Positions 12,058 through 25,060 of a stretch of 64,000 nucleotides of DNA are shown here, piece after piece. This DNA comes from Topomyia yanbarensis (lineage: Eukaryota; Arthropoda; Insecta; Diptera; Culicidae), in contig NC_080672.1 in the NCBI RefSeq assembly GCF_030247195.1, positions 312,072,127-312,136,126 on the forward strand. Direction: 5' to 3'. A program made the position numbers and the translations under genes. The notes beneath the pieces were generated by a model, which was not told the DNA's origin, made no database searches, and saw nothing but the letters and a program-made list of their open reading frames with translations. How positions within the stretch are numbered: position 1 is the first letter of the stretch; each line of letters begins with the position of its first letter.

Positions 12058-13349
12058 TAGGTTTCTCTTAGCATAGATTTTCAAAATGGCAGCGAAGCAA
12101 GAGAAACACTGCACAGTAGGACAAAAGTATCAAAAACGCGACGTTGCTCAACAGTATGAGAGAAGATTTGTGCTGCTCTCTAAAACGTAAATGCCATATG
12201 CGAAAATTTTCGTGAAATCGATGGCAGATATTTGGAATAATTACACGATACTTCATAATGTTCATTTAGTCCCCATTCCCTTTCTAGCTAGGTTTTTATT
12301 TTGGAGGAAGATTAACTTGGAAAAAAACAAAATTCGACTGACCAAAGATAGTATTTATATAGTTATTCCCATCACTCAAATTTGCAGTTAATCCGGGCTC
12401 TATATTTCATCAAATCATTAAAAGTAATATTTCTTAAGGGAAAAAGAATAAGGAATCGAGCACAGATTGTTAGTATGCCCATTCATCAAACGGGTTATTT
12501 TACTCCATTTTGTAGTTATTCCCAGCATGCATTTACGAAAAAACACGAAAAGAAAAACAGCCTAAATGTCCATACTACGCAGACTGCTGCTGTCATCGAA
12601 AATCAAATTGCGTTGTGCAGAGGCTTACGCTGCTCGACAGTAGCGACATTACCATAATACAAGCATCCCATAACCATGGGAAATTTATGCGCGATTGGCG
12701 TAGCTGCTGTATGAACCACCCCCAAGTGTTTATCATATATTTATGAACTCTTTCAATATTCTGTTGATATTTTCCATCCAACATATGGTATCTCTCGTAG
12801 GCAACCGGAACAGAATGGAACTGTTTGGAAAGCTGACATCCCACAGACTAACTACCGAAAATAGCTATCCGGAAAGCTAGCAAAAAATGGCTGTGCCAGT
12901 ATCTAAGTACGTATGTACGCACGTACGTACATACTTCGAACACGAATCGCGTAGGTGAAAAGTGAGTAAAGCGAGTATTTCCTGATACCGGGATTCGGGT
13001 TCGGAGTTTGGGTAAATATTATAGGTCTGTTTTTAACATAAGGGTGTATCTAAGGTGGTTAAAACTTTTCAAGCTTTCCATCTCGGAATTGTTGGAGACG
13101 AATTCCGTAGCAAATGGAACTGATTACAATTTGAGATGTGGTAGAATTGATAACCCAGCCTGCGAAAAAAGATGATGAGGGATATGTATTTAATTCAGGG
13201 ACTTTTCACTTGAACCTTCAGCTTCTATCGTAGAAGGTCAAACTAGTCAAAGATGATTCAGTTGGGCGTCAGAAAGCTAGAATAACATATCTCACTTACT
13301 TAGAAAATATTAAAATAAATTCATTTTGATAGCAAGATGATAGCGGTTT
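12058..13349. other. Intergenic stretch, nothing recognised
   Basis: A GTAC/CGTA-rich run at 12,908-12,933 is a short microsatellite-like block. No repeat partner or gene was found. Confidence 0.4.
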
Positions 13350-13565
13350 ATATGGTAATTTGAAGTGTGACCACACTCTTCAACCCGTAACTCCGGAACC
13401 AGAACTCCGATCCAGATGAAATTCAATAACAGCCTATGATGATGACTCTTCATTTCAGTATAAGATTTGTGACATTTGCCCAATCATTTTTGAGTAAAAA
13501 GAGTGAGATTATTCGACAAATACACACATTCATACACAGATATCCACAAACACACACAAAACATT
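13350..13565. mobile_element. Family B MITE fragment, copy 2
   Basis: It shares the 'gtgtgaccacactcttcaac' module, 'cgtaactccggaacc' and a CA-rich tract (13,519-13,560) with the copies at 6110-6795 and 37,412-38,450. It lacks the second module and a clear 3' end, so it is truncated. Confidence 0.6.
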
Positions 13566-13894
13566 AAGGAAAGACTTGGAACAGGGGTTCCCAGATTTGT
13601 TTACCCCATATTATCATATAATTTGGGAACCAGCAAAAATAATCCAAATTCGGAGTTCCACTGGCATGTTCGAGAATTGAGATACGGTTTATGAATTTCA
13701 ATAGAATCCTAACAATATGGGTATCAAAATTCTTGGAATTGACTCAGAAAACTACATCTCATCATTATGGAAACATTTAGTTATTTGATCCCAAAACGTC
13801 AAATCAGCAAAAGGTCCCCGTAACGCGAAATCATCGGTGATCCCGTAACGATTAAAAACAGAATTCCGAAGCAATTCGCAGAGAACGCCTTTGA

Positions 13895-14095
13895 AAATCC
13901 AGGTTTCCGGGAAACACATTTACTGACCCGATTCTTCTGGTAGGGTTTCTAAAAAAGAATGTGTCCAACAATGCCCAAACCGGTTAGAAATTACCATAGT
14001 TTCGAATGAAATGATCGACATGTTTAGACACATCCACTGTTGGACCCTCCCAGAAGAATTTGAGCAGTAAATGTGGTTCCCGAAAATCGGGATTT
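13895..14095. repeat. 201-bp inverted repeat (palindromic MITE candidate)
   Basis: The left arm 13,895-13,946 pairs with the right arm 14,044-14,095: ggaaacacatttactg against cagtaaatgtggttcc, and attcttctggtagggt against accctcccagaagaat. The ~97-bp centre is unpaired. The target duplication is not evident. Confidence 0.6.
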
Positions 14096-14119
14096 GCGGA
14101 GTTACCCTGTTCGTCTATT

Positions 14120-15365
14120 AAAGTGTTTTGTTGGACACGTAAAGATCCCAAGATGTAAAGATTTTAAAGATCCAAAAATCTAAAGATTCCAAGGTCTAGA
14201 CACCCGTGCAACTTTCAAACAACCGCATTATTATCGGTTTCAAAAGATTTTTCAAAACCTCTAGAATAAGACAAAACGGTACTTATGGTCAGAAGCATAG
14301 GTGATCTATCGGTCGGTAACAAGTTTGTAGCCATCTGCCATTGGATGTTGAAAGTACATTTTTCTTAAAACACATATTTCTGCAACGGACCGATATCGGC
14401 TACAAATCTCTAGCGACTGTTTTCAAATTTAGTGGGCATCTTTCTACATGTATAATCTAGTGGACCACGCAGAGGTTGTTAGATTTGTTGTCAACCACTT
14501 TATGAACAATTTAGTATGAAATGTTTGCGTAAAAAATCCAAATTTGCCACCAAATTAATCACACAAAGATCCCAAGATCGAAACATTTAAATATGCAAAG
14601 ATATGAAAGTACCAAACTCTTGAAATCCAAACATGCAAACATCTACAGATTCACGAATATGAAGTTACAAACATCCAAAGATTTAAAAAGTACAAAGAAT
14701 CGTAGATTTCAAAAGAATCACAAGATATTAAGATACAAACATTCAAAGATAAAAATAATCAAAGAACCAAAAATCGAGGGATCCAAAGATTCATAGATAC
14801 AAAGATCCAAATCTTCAAAGGTACCAAAATACCCAGGTTCGAAAGATTCAAAGAGTAAAGATCCAAAGATGCATAAATTCAAGGACCCAAAAATCCGAAG
14901 GTCCAAAGATGCAAATATCCAAAGAGCACAACATCCAAAGTTCTAAAGTTCCCAAAATCCAATCATCCAAAGATTCGAAGAACTGCAGATCCAAAGATCC
15001 AAAGTTTCTAGACTTCAAAGAGCCAAGTATCTAAAGATTCAAATGTCCAAAGATCTAAAGGTCCAAGCATGCAGAGATCCAAAAATAAAAGGCCCAACAA
15101 CCCACGATTTCTAAAATCGAACGATCTAAAGATTCAGAGATCCAATGATTTAAAGTTCCAAAGAGTCAAAAACTCAAATTCAAATCCTGAGATTCAATGA
15201 TCCAAAGATCCATAGGTCCTAGTATGTGCAGGTCCAAAGATCCAAAGAACCAAATGTCCAAAGTTGCAAAAATCCAAAGATACTAAAATTTCAATGATCC
15301 AACGATTCAAAAATCCAGAGATCCAAAAATCCAACGATTCAATGATCCGAAGATCTGAAAATCTA
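14120..15365. repeat. Degenerate 8-bp array (AAAGATCC), block 1
   Basis: Variants of AAAGATCC repeat with 1-2 bp drift; 14,205-14,560 is mostly non-repeat sequence. Open frames in both directions rich in Lys-Ile-Gln-Ser or Leu-Trp-Ile-Phe are by-products. Larger modules recur in later blocks, for example 'agtttctagacttcaaagagccaagtatctaaag' near 15,004 is echoed near 16,392 and 18,433. Confidence 0.85.
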
Positions 15366-15371
15366 AAAAAT

Positions 15372-16318
15372 TCTGTCCGCTTTCTCATCTCATACAGAGC
15401 AGATGCAAAAAAGCGCATGACCTGCGAATAACATACAAACAAAAAAGAAGTTTCACACATCCAGTTGCATCATACTAGACAAGTAGTACTAATAACGCTC
15501 AATTCCTTAACAGAAGCAGAAAGCTTCGTAGTGATTAACAACATACAACACGACGTCAAGTATGAAAACGTCAAAAACAAAATCACCGTGCATATTGAAC
15601 TTGATCTGACGGAAATTCGCCTCCACAATCTGGCACCGCGCACTAGCACGAATTAAATTAAAAGATTCATGTCGAACTATGGAGAAGTGGAATCTGTCTT
15701 TTTCTCTGGCATGTTCATCAAATCATCCTAAGATGTTAGCTACATGCAAAGAGCCCTATGCACATACTCTGGGCAGACGCCCACGTGCCAGTTCTGTAAC
15801 CAGACGGCACACTACGGTATGCTATGCGCCAAAACAACTAAAGAAAACTCATCTACTACAACCAACCCCATCAAATATCCTTCGACATCTGCTGACAAAC
15901 TAGAAACAGTCGGCCAAAAATACCTAAATGCCGGACAAACAATATTTCACGGTATCCCCAAGCCAATAGTTTACATACCTAGGGAAGAAATAAACAAGAA
16001 AGAAGACGGCCAAATTAACTTGAAAGTACCAAACTTCCAACAGCGAGAGGCTCTAGTGACGACGACATGGACGCAAACGTGGGCGAGGGAGAAGGCTGAC
16101 AGAATGATCAGCAAGCGACAGAGGGTAAACTTGACCATTGTTCACCACCAAAAATGAAAATTATTACGAAAGACGGAAAGCGGTGCGCCCAGAATAGAAG
16201 AAAGTAAGAACATTCGGTTATTTTTTGTTTGTTTTTATCTTTCATGAATTGTATATTATTTTCAAAAATGGGTAGCGACCCTCGTGGTTAATGCATTAAT
16301 AAATAATAATAACAACAA
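15372..16318 (+). pseudogene. Non-LTR retrotransposon ORF1 (gag-like) fragment with TAA-rich tail
   Basis: Inside the 8-bp array sits a foreign, more GC-rich segment. The reading frame at 15,744-16,157 carries one CCHC zinc knuckle, CQFCNQTAHYGMLC (C-x2-C-x4-H-x4-C), preceded by TYSGQTPT and followed by a polar tail rich in Lys, Glu and Gln, and ends in a stop. Upstream frames at 15,465-15,656 and 15,655-15,720 read as weaker, frameshifted parts of the same protein. After the stop are ~130 bp of 3' UTR and a TAA/AAC-type tail (16,294-16,318), typical of LINE 3' ends. ORF2 is missing, so the copy is internally deleted or a short derivative. An ORF1 knuckle protein would bind the element RNA. 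This copy is broken. Confidence 0.7.
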
Positions 16319-19015
16319 TCTATTGATCCAAAGACTCATGTATCCAAAGTGGAAAAAGTCCAAAGATTCAAAGATCCAAAGATCTAAGATCCATAGTTTC
16401 TGAACTTCAACGAACCAAGTATCTAAAAGTTCAAAGATCCAAAAATGCATGTATCCATAATCCAAAAATAAAAGGTCCAACAATCCATAGATTGAAATGT
16501 GTCACGATCCAAATATTCAGAGATCCGAACATTTAAAGATCCAGAGTCAAAAGTCCACAGAATCAAATATCCTTAGATTGAAATATCCTAAAACGTTAAG
16601 ATGTGGCGATCCATAAATCCAAAAATTTATAGAACCAATGATCAAAGGTCGAAACATCCAGACTATGATCTTTGAATTAGAAGCTTTTGTGAACTGTTGC
16701 TAAAAGACACATTTCAGTATAAATCTTCATAACGCATAATGTTATGTTGACATTATTAAAAATGACGCTGCTGAATTCCAGTTGACATTAAGAATTGACG
16801 AATATTGAATCTAGTGTTACTGAGATTTGAGGATCCAAACATTTGATGAATAAAAGATTATTGTAAGATATGAAGATGAAAAAATTATAAGATCTTGAAC
16901 TATAAAGATCCAAAAATTTAAAACTGGAAACATACGAAGTTTCAAAGATCCAAAGAACCAAAGATTCAACGATCGAAAGATTCATGCAAAAATGCAAACA
17001 TCCAAATATACGAAAAAGCAAAGGAGCAAAAGTAACAAAGATCCATACATCCAAAAAACAGTGATCCAAGTATTCATGGATTCAAAGATGCAAAGATCTA
17101 AAGATCCAACGGTTCAAAGATACTAAGATCAAAAGATCCAAAAATCCAAAGCGGAAAAAATTCAATGATCCAAAATGTTAATGCTTCAAAGATCCAAAAA
17201 TGCAGAGATCCAAAGATCGAAGATCCAAAGATGCATAGATCCAAGAAGACTCAAGGATCCAAAGATCCAAGTAACCTAGGAGCAAAGGATAAACATAATT
17301 CCAAAGTTCCGATGATCCAAAAAAGTCCAGTGATCCAAAGATTCAAAGATCCAAATATCCGGAGACACAAAGATGCAACAATTTCAAGATTCATAGATTC
17401 AAAGGTCCAAAGATTCAAAGTATCTAAATTTCAAAGATACAAGTATCTAAAGATTCAAACATCCAAAAGTCCAGAGATCCAGAGATCCAAGTATGCATGG
17501 ATCCAAACATTTACAGTTTCAAAAATCTAACGATCCAAAGATTCAAAAACTCGAAGATTTGAAGGTTCTAAGATAACAAAATACAGATTTGAATATCCGT
17601 AATCGAAATGTCCAAAAAAAAATTTAGATGCAACGATCCATAAATCTAAAAATTCAAATTTAAAGGTCTAAAGATTCTGAGATCCAAGGATTCAAAACTT
17701 CTCAGCTTCAAAAATCCGAGTATCTAAAGATCCAAAGATTCAGAAGTACAAAGAATCAAGTATTCACAAATACAAAAATAAAAAGTCCAACAATCCACAG
17801 TTTCAAAAATCTATCTCACGATCCCAATATTCAGAGATCCAAAGATTTAAAGATCCAAAGAATCAAAAAGCCACAGATTCAGATCCAAAAAAAATTAAGA
17901 TGCAACGACCTATAAATCCAAAAATTCATAGATCCAAAGATCAAAAGGTTGAAAGATCCGACTTTCAATTTTGTGAATATTGAGTTTTAAAGATCTCATC
18001 AGATCCAAATACCCAAAGATTGAAAGATCTAAAGATTCATATATCCACGTATCCAAAGATCCAAGTATCCAAAGATCAAAAGGTCGAAAGATGCGACTCC
18101 AAAGACCCAAAGATTGAAAGATCTAAAGATTCATATATCCACGTATCCAAAGATCCAAGTATCCAAAGATCAAAAGGTCGAAAGATGCGACTTTCAATTT
18201 TGTGAATATTGAGTTTTAAAGATCTCAACAGATCCAAAGACCCAAAGATTGAAAGATCAAAAGCTTCATGTATCCACGTATCCAAAGATCCAAGTATCCA
18301 AAGAGCAAAGGACCCAAAAATCCACTGATTCAAAGATTCAAATAACCGAAGAAACGAAGATGCAAAAATCTCAAGACTCAAATATTCAAAAATCCAAACA
18401 AGTAAAGACCCAAATATCGAAAGTTCCAAAGTTTAAAGACTTCAAAGAACCAAGTATCCAAAAGTCTAAAGATGCAAAGATCCGAAGACTAAAAGGTCAA
18501 ACGATCCAAAGGTCCACAAACGATCCAAAGATTCAGAGAATCAAAGATTTTGAAAATTCACAGATTTAAATATCCGTAGATCCAAATATTCAAAAGAATT
18601 AAGACGAACTACCTATCAATCCAAAGATTCGTAGATCCACCAAAGGTTCAAAGATTCAGATTAAGATCTTTGAACTAGAAGCCTTTGAAAGTCATTAACA
18701 AAACACATTTGCGCATAAATCTTCATGAAGCTGTAGAACTCTAGTTAATATCAAGACTTGGCGAAGATTGAATTTAATATTACTAAGATTTCAAGATCCA
18801 AACATTCGAATATTACTAGATATAAAGGTGAACAGATTATAAAATTTTGTATCTTTCTTCTTTTTAATCTTTGAATCGAAAAGTAGAAAGATCCAAAAGA
18901 GGAAAGATCAAAAGATCCAACGATCCAAAAACTCGAAATATATAAAGGCTAAAAAGTTCAAAGATCTAACGATCTGAAAATTGAAGAATCAAAGAAATCG
19001 AAAAATTTAGACTCT
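16319..19015. repeat. Degenerate 8-bp array (AAAGATCC), block 2, with higher-order duplications
   Basis: The AAAGATCC pattern continues for ~2.7 kb. Two non-repeat inserts are duplicated: 16,655-16,860 (atgatctttgaattagaagc..., taaatcttcat..., gattga.tctagt.ttact) corresponds to 18,660-18,820, about 2.0 kb apart. Three near-identical ~90-bp modules (acccaaagattgaaagatc..., tatccacgtatccaaagatcc) start near 18,010, 18,104 and 18,240. This shows segmental amplification on top of the 8-bp pattern. Confidence 0.85.
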
Positions 19016-19871
19016 CAAATCTCCACAATAGTGATGAAAAAACTGAAGAAGAAAAAATCGAAAAATGTCGAAATCCAATGATATTTGATCCCAACATCAG
19101 AAAGTTAAAATTTGCTAAGCTCAAATGAGGATTAGAAAAATTGAATTCTTACTCTTTTTTTTTGTTTTGAACGTGTATTGCTTCAAATATATCGTGTTAA
19201 AAACGGACCAACTGCTACATAATCGAGCAATCGAATGATGATTTTCGCAATACAGCAAATCCATCTAGAATAAATTCAAGGTATCGTGCTCAACCAGAAA
19301 CGAAAAAAATCACCGAAACGAGCAACGCTGTTTGAGCACGAATGACTGTTGTAATTTGATTAATAACTATTTCTTCCTGGAAATATGTGAAACTTTTATC
19401 TTTCTTCTGAAAAGTTTTCAGTGCCCTATGAAAACGATGAAAATTCCCATTTCGAACCCACGTGCGAATCGATTTCCGAATCAGATATAATCAATTTTTC
19501 CATATCGACAACGAGTTAAACTGACTTCATTCATATAGAAAAGAAATATGGTTGGTCTCAGGTGACTACCCTGTGAAGCATTACAATGCGGAGAAACCAG
19601 CATTAACGTACTTATTGATTACTTAGGTACAATTTGACCTACTGTGCAAAAGTTTGAAAAAGACGAATTTTTCGAGAGGGGCAACACCAATAGGATAGTT
19701 GATTGTGTCGAAAGAGGCTGCTGGGGCCCACTTAGGAATTATTCTGTGTTATTCTTCAATCGATTTACTGAAGGAGTTTGACATAACATGTACCTCGATT
19801 CGTGGTTTGACATATCATGTACGTCGATTCCCCCTAAAAAGAACTGAACACAAAGCAACAATACAACGATA
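19016..19871. other. Intergenic stretch, nothing recognised
   Basis: No gene or repeat partner. The near-repeat tttgacataacatgtacctcgattc / tttgacatatcatgtacgtcgattc (19,778 and 19,806) is a small local duplication of about 28 bp. Confidence 0.4.
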
Positions 19872-20037
19872 TTTTCTTTTTTTTTGATTCTGTAGATTCT
19901 AAAATCAGAGCCATTTGGACCTCTCTTCTCGGATTAGAAAAATTTCTAGCCCTATGTGCGGGTTTGGGAATCGAACCCAGGTGAGCTGCGTACAGGGCAA
20001 TCGGTTTATCAACTACACTATGCTCGCCCCCGCCGCC
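19872..20037 (-). mobile_element. tRNA-derived SINE, copy 2
   Basis: On the minus strand it reads A box (tagtgtagttgataaacc), B box (GGTTCGATTCCC), then the tail hairpin GGGCTAGAAATTTTTCTAATCC and a T-rich end on the plus strand. The repeat acgata at 19,866-19,871 and 20,038-20,043 may be the remains of a target duplication. It is the same family as the copies at 1863 and 23,710. Confidence 0.85.
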
Positions 20038-20043
20038 ACGATA

Positions 20044-22883
20044 GTTGAGTAACGAATAAACGAAGAAAAGTTTAACAAATGCCACATTGCATATAATAGT
20101 TGAAGAGAAATGAAAAAGGACTTGACAGACTGGTTGCACATTGAAATACTTCAGAATAGTTACCACAATTCCGTCTGGGCCAACGTTGCTGAGTTTATTA
20201 ATGACTGTACCACGACTGAAAGCATGGTGTTGATCTAAGTGGACGATGGGGAATTCTATGAATGACTTCAGAATTTCACAAAGTACTCACATCCGTTAAA
20301 TATTTGATATGATTCTTGAAGTAACGTAAGTTGGTACTCAAATTCCAAAAAAAAACATGATTCTAAGCATGCAATTCTGAACCACCCTACCAACTTTTTG
20401 ATGCGAGGGCGTAGCATATGCGTGTATGTATGTGTGTTTGGCGGTTAAACGAGATGAGGCATTTCAAGCGGCAGAATCTCACATAAAAACTAATCATTCC
20501 AGCAGCACAACCCACGTTAACATGACAATGTCATTGTACCGCATCGTTGCTTCCTTTGCAGGAAGAAGCCGCCGAAATTTTACTCACGGAATTTTAGTCA
20601 GGGACACGAAAGGCCTATATGTACATAAGCATAATTGTGACAATAGATTTTCAGAAATCTCTTTACTTTTACAACCCTCAAGATGCTGAAAGATGGTTCA
20701 GCTTTGGGAGGCTAGTTTGCTGGTACGCAGCTCCTATTTCTGTAGAATGCATTGTTCCACCATTCCGCTTCGAGAAAGATAACATTTATCTACGTCTTTT
20801 GGTTTGCAAACAAATGTTGCGGACTGTCTATGTTGTTCTTCTCTAAACATTATTATTATTCTTCGGTGTTAGTCACGTTATTTACGGCAGATTTCGTTAA
20901 TCCTTCCAGTCTTCGAGGATATTAATGACTACAATCCATTTAAAAGCATGCCACGAGTAGAGAAACAATATTTTCTCCGTGAACCTCTAATTTACCCACT
21001 GAGCTACCTATTGCTGACAATCCTATTCTTACCAGCAGATTAAGGAGGATCCTTTAGCAACGAACCACAACGAGTATCGCAACGCAAATCCTTATATAAT
21101 GACAAAAGACTTTCCAACCCCACCTCCTTGTTACTATACAAGCAAGGTAGGTTTAAAGTTCCATGCCTAATGTTATGATATATGTAGAGCATGAAATTCG
21201 CATACAGCCCGGTACCTTCTAACCGCTTCGCACGCGCGCGAGACACGCTCAGGAAAGGCAACAGGTACCCAAGCACGCAACCGCCTTCATTTAGCGTTCG
21301 AAATTAATCACTCCTCAAACCGTCACCAATAATCAAGTCGAACCACAACCACACGTGATTCCATGGAGCGTAGTTACCACCATAAAACAATTAAGAACTG
21401 TATTCATTCCAAAATTCAACACCTCTCGTACCACCGCTTCCTAACCGGAGCTGGAGTAATTAATTTTCCGCCAAGAGGTCCCAGATCCTAAATCAATAAG
21501 CTAACACCGCGTTGGCGTTGGCAGTCGCGAAAAGGAGAAGGGGACTATCATTCTCGCACCATCGGCGATTTCACGAAAACAAAGCGCTCTATGCTAGCTG
21601 CTGCAAGGAATCTCTCTAGAGCGTTGTTACTCTAAATTTTTCTCCGTCCAAGAAAAACTCGCAGCTAGACAGGATGTGAGCGGAATGATTTATTGTTGAC
21701 TCTGCGCGGAAGCCTGATCAGAATGCTGGTCTTGTCGAGGTTGGGAAGCGAACAACAATGGGCTTCACGATCACGATGCATTCTAATGTACAGAGCATAT
21801 AGTTCCGGGGGGTAGAAACGGATGATAAATGGAGGGGCCGAGAGGGGGGCGATGGCGAGGGATTGTCGGTTGATGGATGGCACTTTAGAATTGGTCTTTT
21901 ATTGGGGCGGGATTTGCTCGGGGAATCGTGCCACTGTTCGCAGACATGGCGATAGATTTACAGTATGTTGGACACATTCCTAGTGTCGAAAATGGACTAG
22001 CAAGGGCGGAGTGAGGGAGTATTAACAACTAAGTAAACAAAAAGGGTCCGTTAGGGAATTCCAACAAATTACATTACAGTTTTTTATTCGAAAAGTATGT
22101 TCGATGTAGATACCGATTATGAATTTAATTGATGGCAGATCGTTCGTAGTTTCACCGCCTATGGTGCTTCTAGTTATTTTTTTCGAGTCGAATATACAAA
22201 ATAACTTAAAATAAGTATAGATATCAGTTATCTCTGACAATATAACTGTGCGGCGCATCGACTTTTTTATCTATGGATTCCGTAGTACTTTTGGATATCA
22301 TATTAAACGTAATGTTGCGAGTTATTTTTCAATTATTTTTTCCACAATTTGAAAACTTATCGCTTAGATGTATAATAGCTGCCAATGAAAAATCACGACT
22401 AACTTTAAAAAATAGAAAACGATCCTTTACCTCTTTGATAATCACAAACATAGCTACATGTAGGAAGCGGCGTCCTATGAGCATTTTGATTAAAATTAAT
22501 CTAAACAATCACATGTTATCACTAAATTTTGAAAATCGATGGAATTTTTTTCTTCTGAAATCTTCTGAATTTTTTGTTATTCAGATGCACCATCTTTGAC
22601 AAAAAACATTCATTCGAGCTTTTATTGTTACTAAGTTCTGAAGAAAAATTAACAGATACTACCTATAAAAAAGTTTGATTTTTTTAAATTACACCAAGTT
22701 TAATTTTTTTTAAATTACACAATTTGTTTTGTTCAGTGTATCTTTATTATCTTATCTAATTTCTTCTCAGACACAATTTCAATACAACCAGCAGATTTCG
22801 AGCCGTCATGTTTCAAAACAGATCAGTGCTATTCAAAAGTTAGCCTTGCACCACAATGACATCTAGACCGGTGAAAATACAGC
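20044..22883. other. Intergenic stretch, partly GC-richer, no gene supported
   Basis: The part at about 21,430-21,960 is noticeably richer in GC than its surroundings (runs such as ggaggggccgagagggggg), which could mark single-copy sequence near a gene. Open frames up to 108 codons (22,273-22,599) show no recognisable domain. No repeat partner was found. Confidence 0.35.
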
Positions 22884-22971
22884 GGGCTCTATTCTCACAG
22901 TCACGTCACGTAGGGACTAGAAGGAAATTTTCTTCTAGTCACTAGGTGACGTGACTGTAAGAATAGGACCC
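22884..22971. repeat. 88-bp near-perfect palindrome
   Basis: The arms pair almost end to end with a 3-base centre: tctcacagtcacgtcacgta against the mirror tagtcactaggtgacgtgac region, both flanked by gggctctatt / aataggaccc. It is probably the fused ends of a DNA transposon or a palindromic MITE. Confidence 0.75.
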
Positions 22972-23696
22972 ATCATCTTTCCTACCGATGTCACACATAA
23001 AGATTCATCTAAATTGAAGAGGGTCGACACGAGACATGCGCACCGTCACCGCCATTTTTTTGTAATATCAGCCGAGTTCAAAAACCTTGGTCGTTTTTTT
23101 CCAGTGTAGTAAAAAAATACGGTCAAAACTATTCACTGGCTTTCCATTCCGTATTCGGGATTAGTGGTATTCAAAAACCGCCGTCTTTAATGTTTAGTGC
23201 ATAACTGACAATCATTTTAAAGACAGTGCATGATAAACCGGGATTTAGGTTCCTTTGGTTTTATCCGTCGTCACCCAGGATCTCTTTTTTAAATCTTCTA
23301 TACTCTAGAAGTTTAAATGTTTTTACATTAAATATATCTCACTCCGCTATCTGGGGCTATGCGTCCTTCTAAGATATCTTATATGTAACGAAACTATGTA
23401 AAATTTGCACGCTTACAACTCAGTAATTGTCTATATAGATTTTAATCATTTAAACACCAGCCAATTAAAAAACGCTTAACTTGAACATTGCTAATAATTT
23501 GATATCCGTACAATAAATATAGTATTGAAAATCAGTAAAATTGAAAAGATTACAAATTACAATTGCCATCATCGAGGAGGCTAGTTCAGGTAGAGCCGTC
23601 AATAGGAAGCACCTAAGTGGCTCAATCAAACACGAAAAGTTATAAATAGAGGTTCCGCGTGCGTGTATGAATCATGTTTGTTCTTATGCCAAAACG
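22972..23696. other. Intergenic stretch, nothing recognised
   Basis: AT-rich, no gene or repeat partner. Confidence 0.4.
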
Positions 23697-23709
23697 AGCA
23701 ACATCATGG

Positions 23710-23864
23710 GGGTTTGCGTAGCGTAGTTGGTAAGTAGATTGCCTTGTACATAGCGCACCTGGGTTCAAGTCCCGATCCTGCACATAGGGTTAGAAATTTT
23801 TCATAAGAGATTTTTCTAACCCGAAGAGGCCTTAAGGTTAAAACTTCTATAATCGAAATAAAAA
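23710..23864 (+). mobile_element. tRNA-derived SINE, copy 3
   Basis: A box tagcgtagttggtaag, B box GGTTCAAGTCCC and tail hairpin GGGTTAGAAATTTTTC ... TTTTTCTAACCC. It is flanked by a perfect 13-bp duplication, agcaacatcatgg (23,697-23,709 and 23,865-23,877), which marks the exact insertion. It is close in structure to copy 1, including the duplicated tail stem that copy 2 lacks. Confidence 0.9.
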
Positions 23865-23877
23865 AGCAACATCATGG

Positions 23878-25060
23878 CTACATCGTCTGCACGCTACAAT
23901 AAACGGTATATGCTATGGATTTTTCGGCAGCGGTGGCATTGTACACAGTTAAACCGTGCACGATTTTTTCGGGTACCGGCACGGTGTCCCAGGACCTGGA
24001 TAAGGTGGTTTTGAATTGAGTCCAATACTGCAGGGTGCGATGGGTGTGTGCTGCTTGAAAAAAATATTTTTATTATTGTGTGTGCGTTGAATTAACGATA
24101 GTTTCGGCGGTTTGTAAGTACGTTGGGCAATGAGCCTATTGGCGTGAGAACATTCTTCTATAGTTATTTATAAAGCACGGGTGGACTCAACTGGATTCGC
24201 GCCTACAGAAAAGCGGGGGTAGCTGGAGATTTTGCTGGGCGAGGATACTGAGTTATGTTAGAGCAGTTTAACTTTTGATTTGTTTTCAAAAAGTTGCGAG
24301 ATAAGATATAGCGATTCTTGGTAGGAAAGCCAAGAGTAATGCCATCTTACCAAGAGCAAGCGGTTTTATCACAGGTTTACATTATTATTTTGTATCGATC
24401 AAATTCCTTAACCCTCCTTAATTTTAGAAAATTGGGCTTTTTTTGGGGAATAAATAATAAAACATCTGCTGAATAGCCGAGTAAGATTTTTCATAAAAAT
24501 AATGATTTCGCTTTTTAAAAAGCGCCGTTAAAAATGGTGTCGAAAGAAGTGCGCGTTAGAAAAGTTATTATGTGCGGTCCAAACAAAAATCAGGCATATC
24601 TAATTTAGCTGCTTTGTTCCACAACTTTTGACTTTTTTCTTTGGTCGTTACCTGCTGTTTGCATGTATATTTACTGCTCTCTCATCACCAGAACCTGATT
24701 TTGCATGCTAGGACGTAACTCTGGACATAAATTTGGCCCTTTCGGTGTTATGTAGAAATTATTTGCCTCAAAACATGCACTGACGTAGTCAGAAGATAAC
24801 AAACCTGCCCAGAACAGAAAAAGTACATTTTGACTACACATAAGCGGCCAAAATCGTTTATGTAAATTAGCCTACTGGTAGATATACTGGGGTACCTTTC
24901 TGTTGGTGCGAAGTTTCTACTGGTTCAACCACTGTTTCAGATGTCCTGCTAAACCAAATATTTCTTGTGAAACTTAGATTTCTCTACCGTTCAGATTAAT
25001 TTGTTACCTCATGTCGTTGCATAGCGGCATAGAAAAAAACATGCCATGAAGCTGGTTGAA
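23878..25060. other. Intergenic stretch, nothing recognised
   Basis: No gene, motif or repeat partner seen in this part of the window. Confidence 0.4.

Noticed and set aside
17165..18569. Lys-Ile-Gln-Ser rich frames and their Leu-Trp-Ile-Phe minus-strand mirrors
   Set aside because: Produced by the degenerate AAAGATCC array; the same pattern appears in both directions and in several frames.
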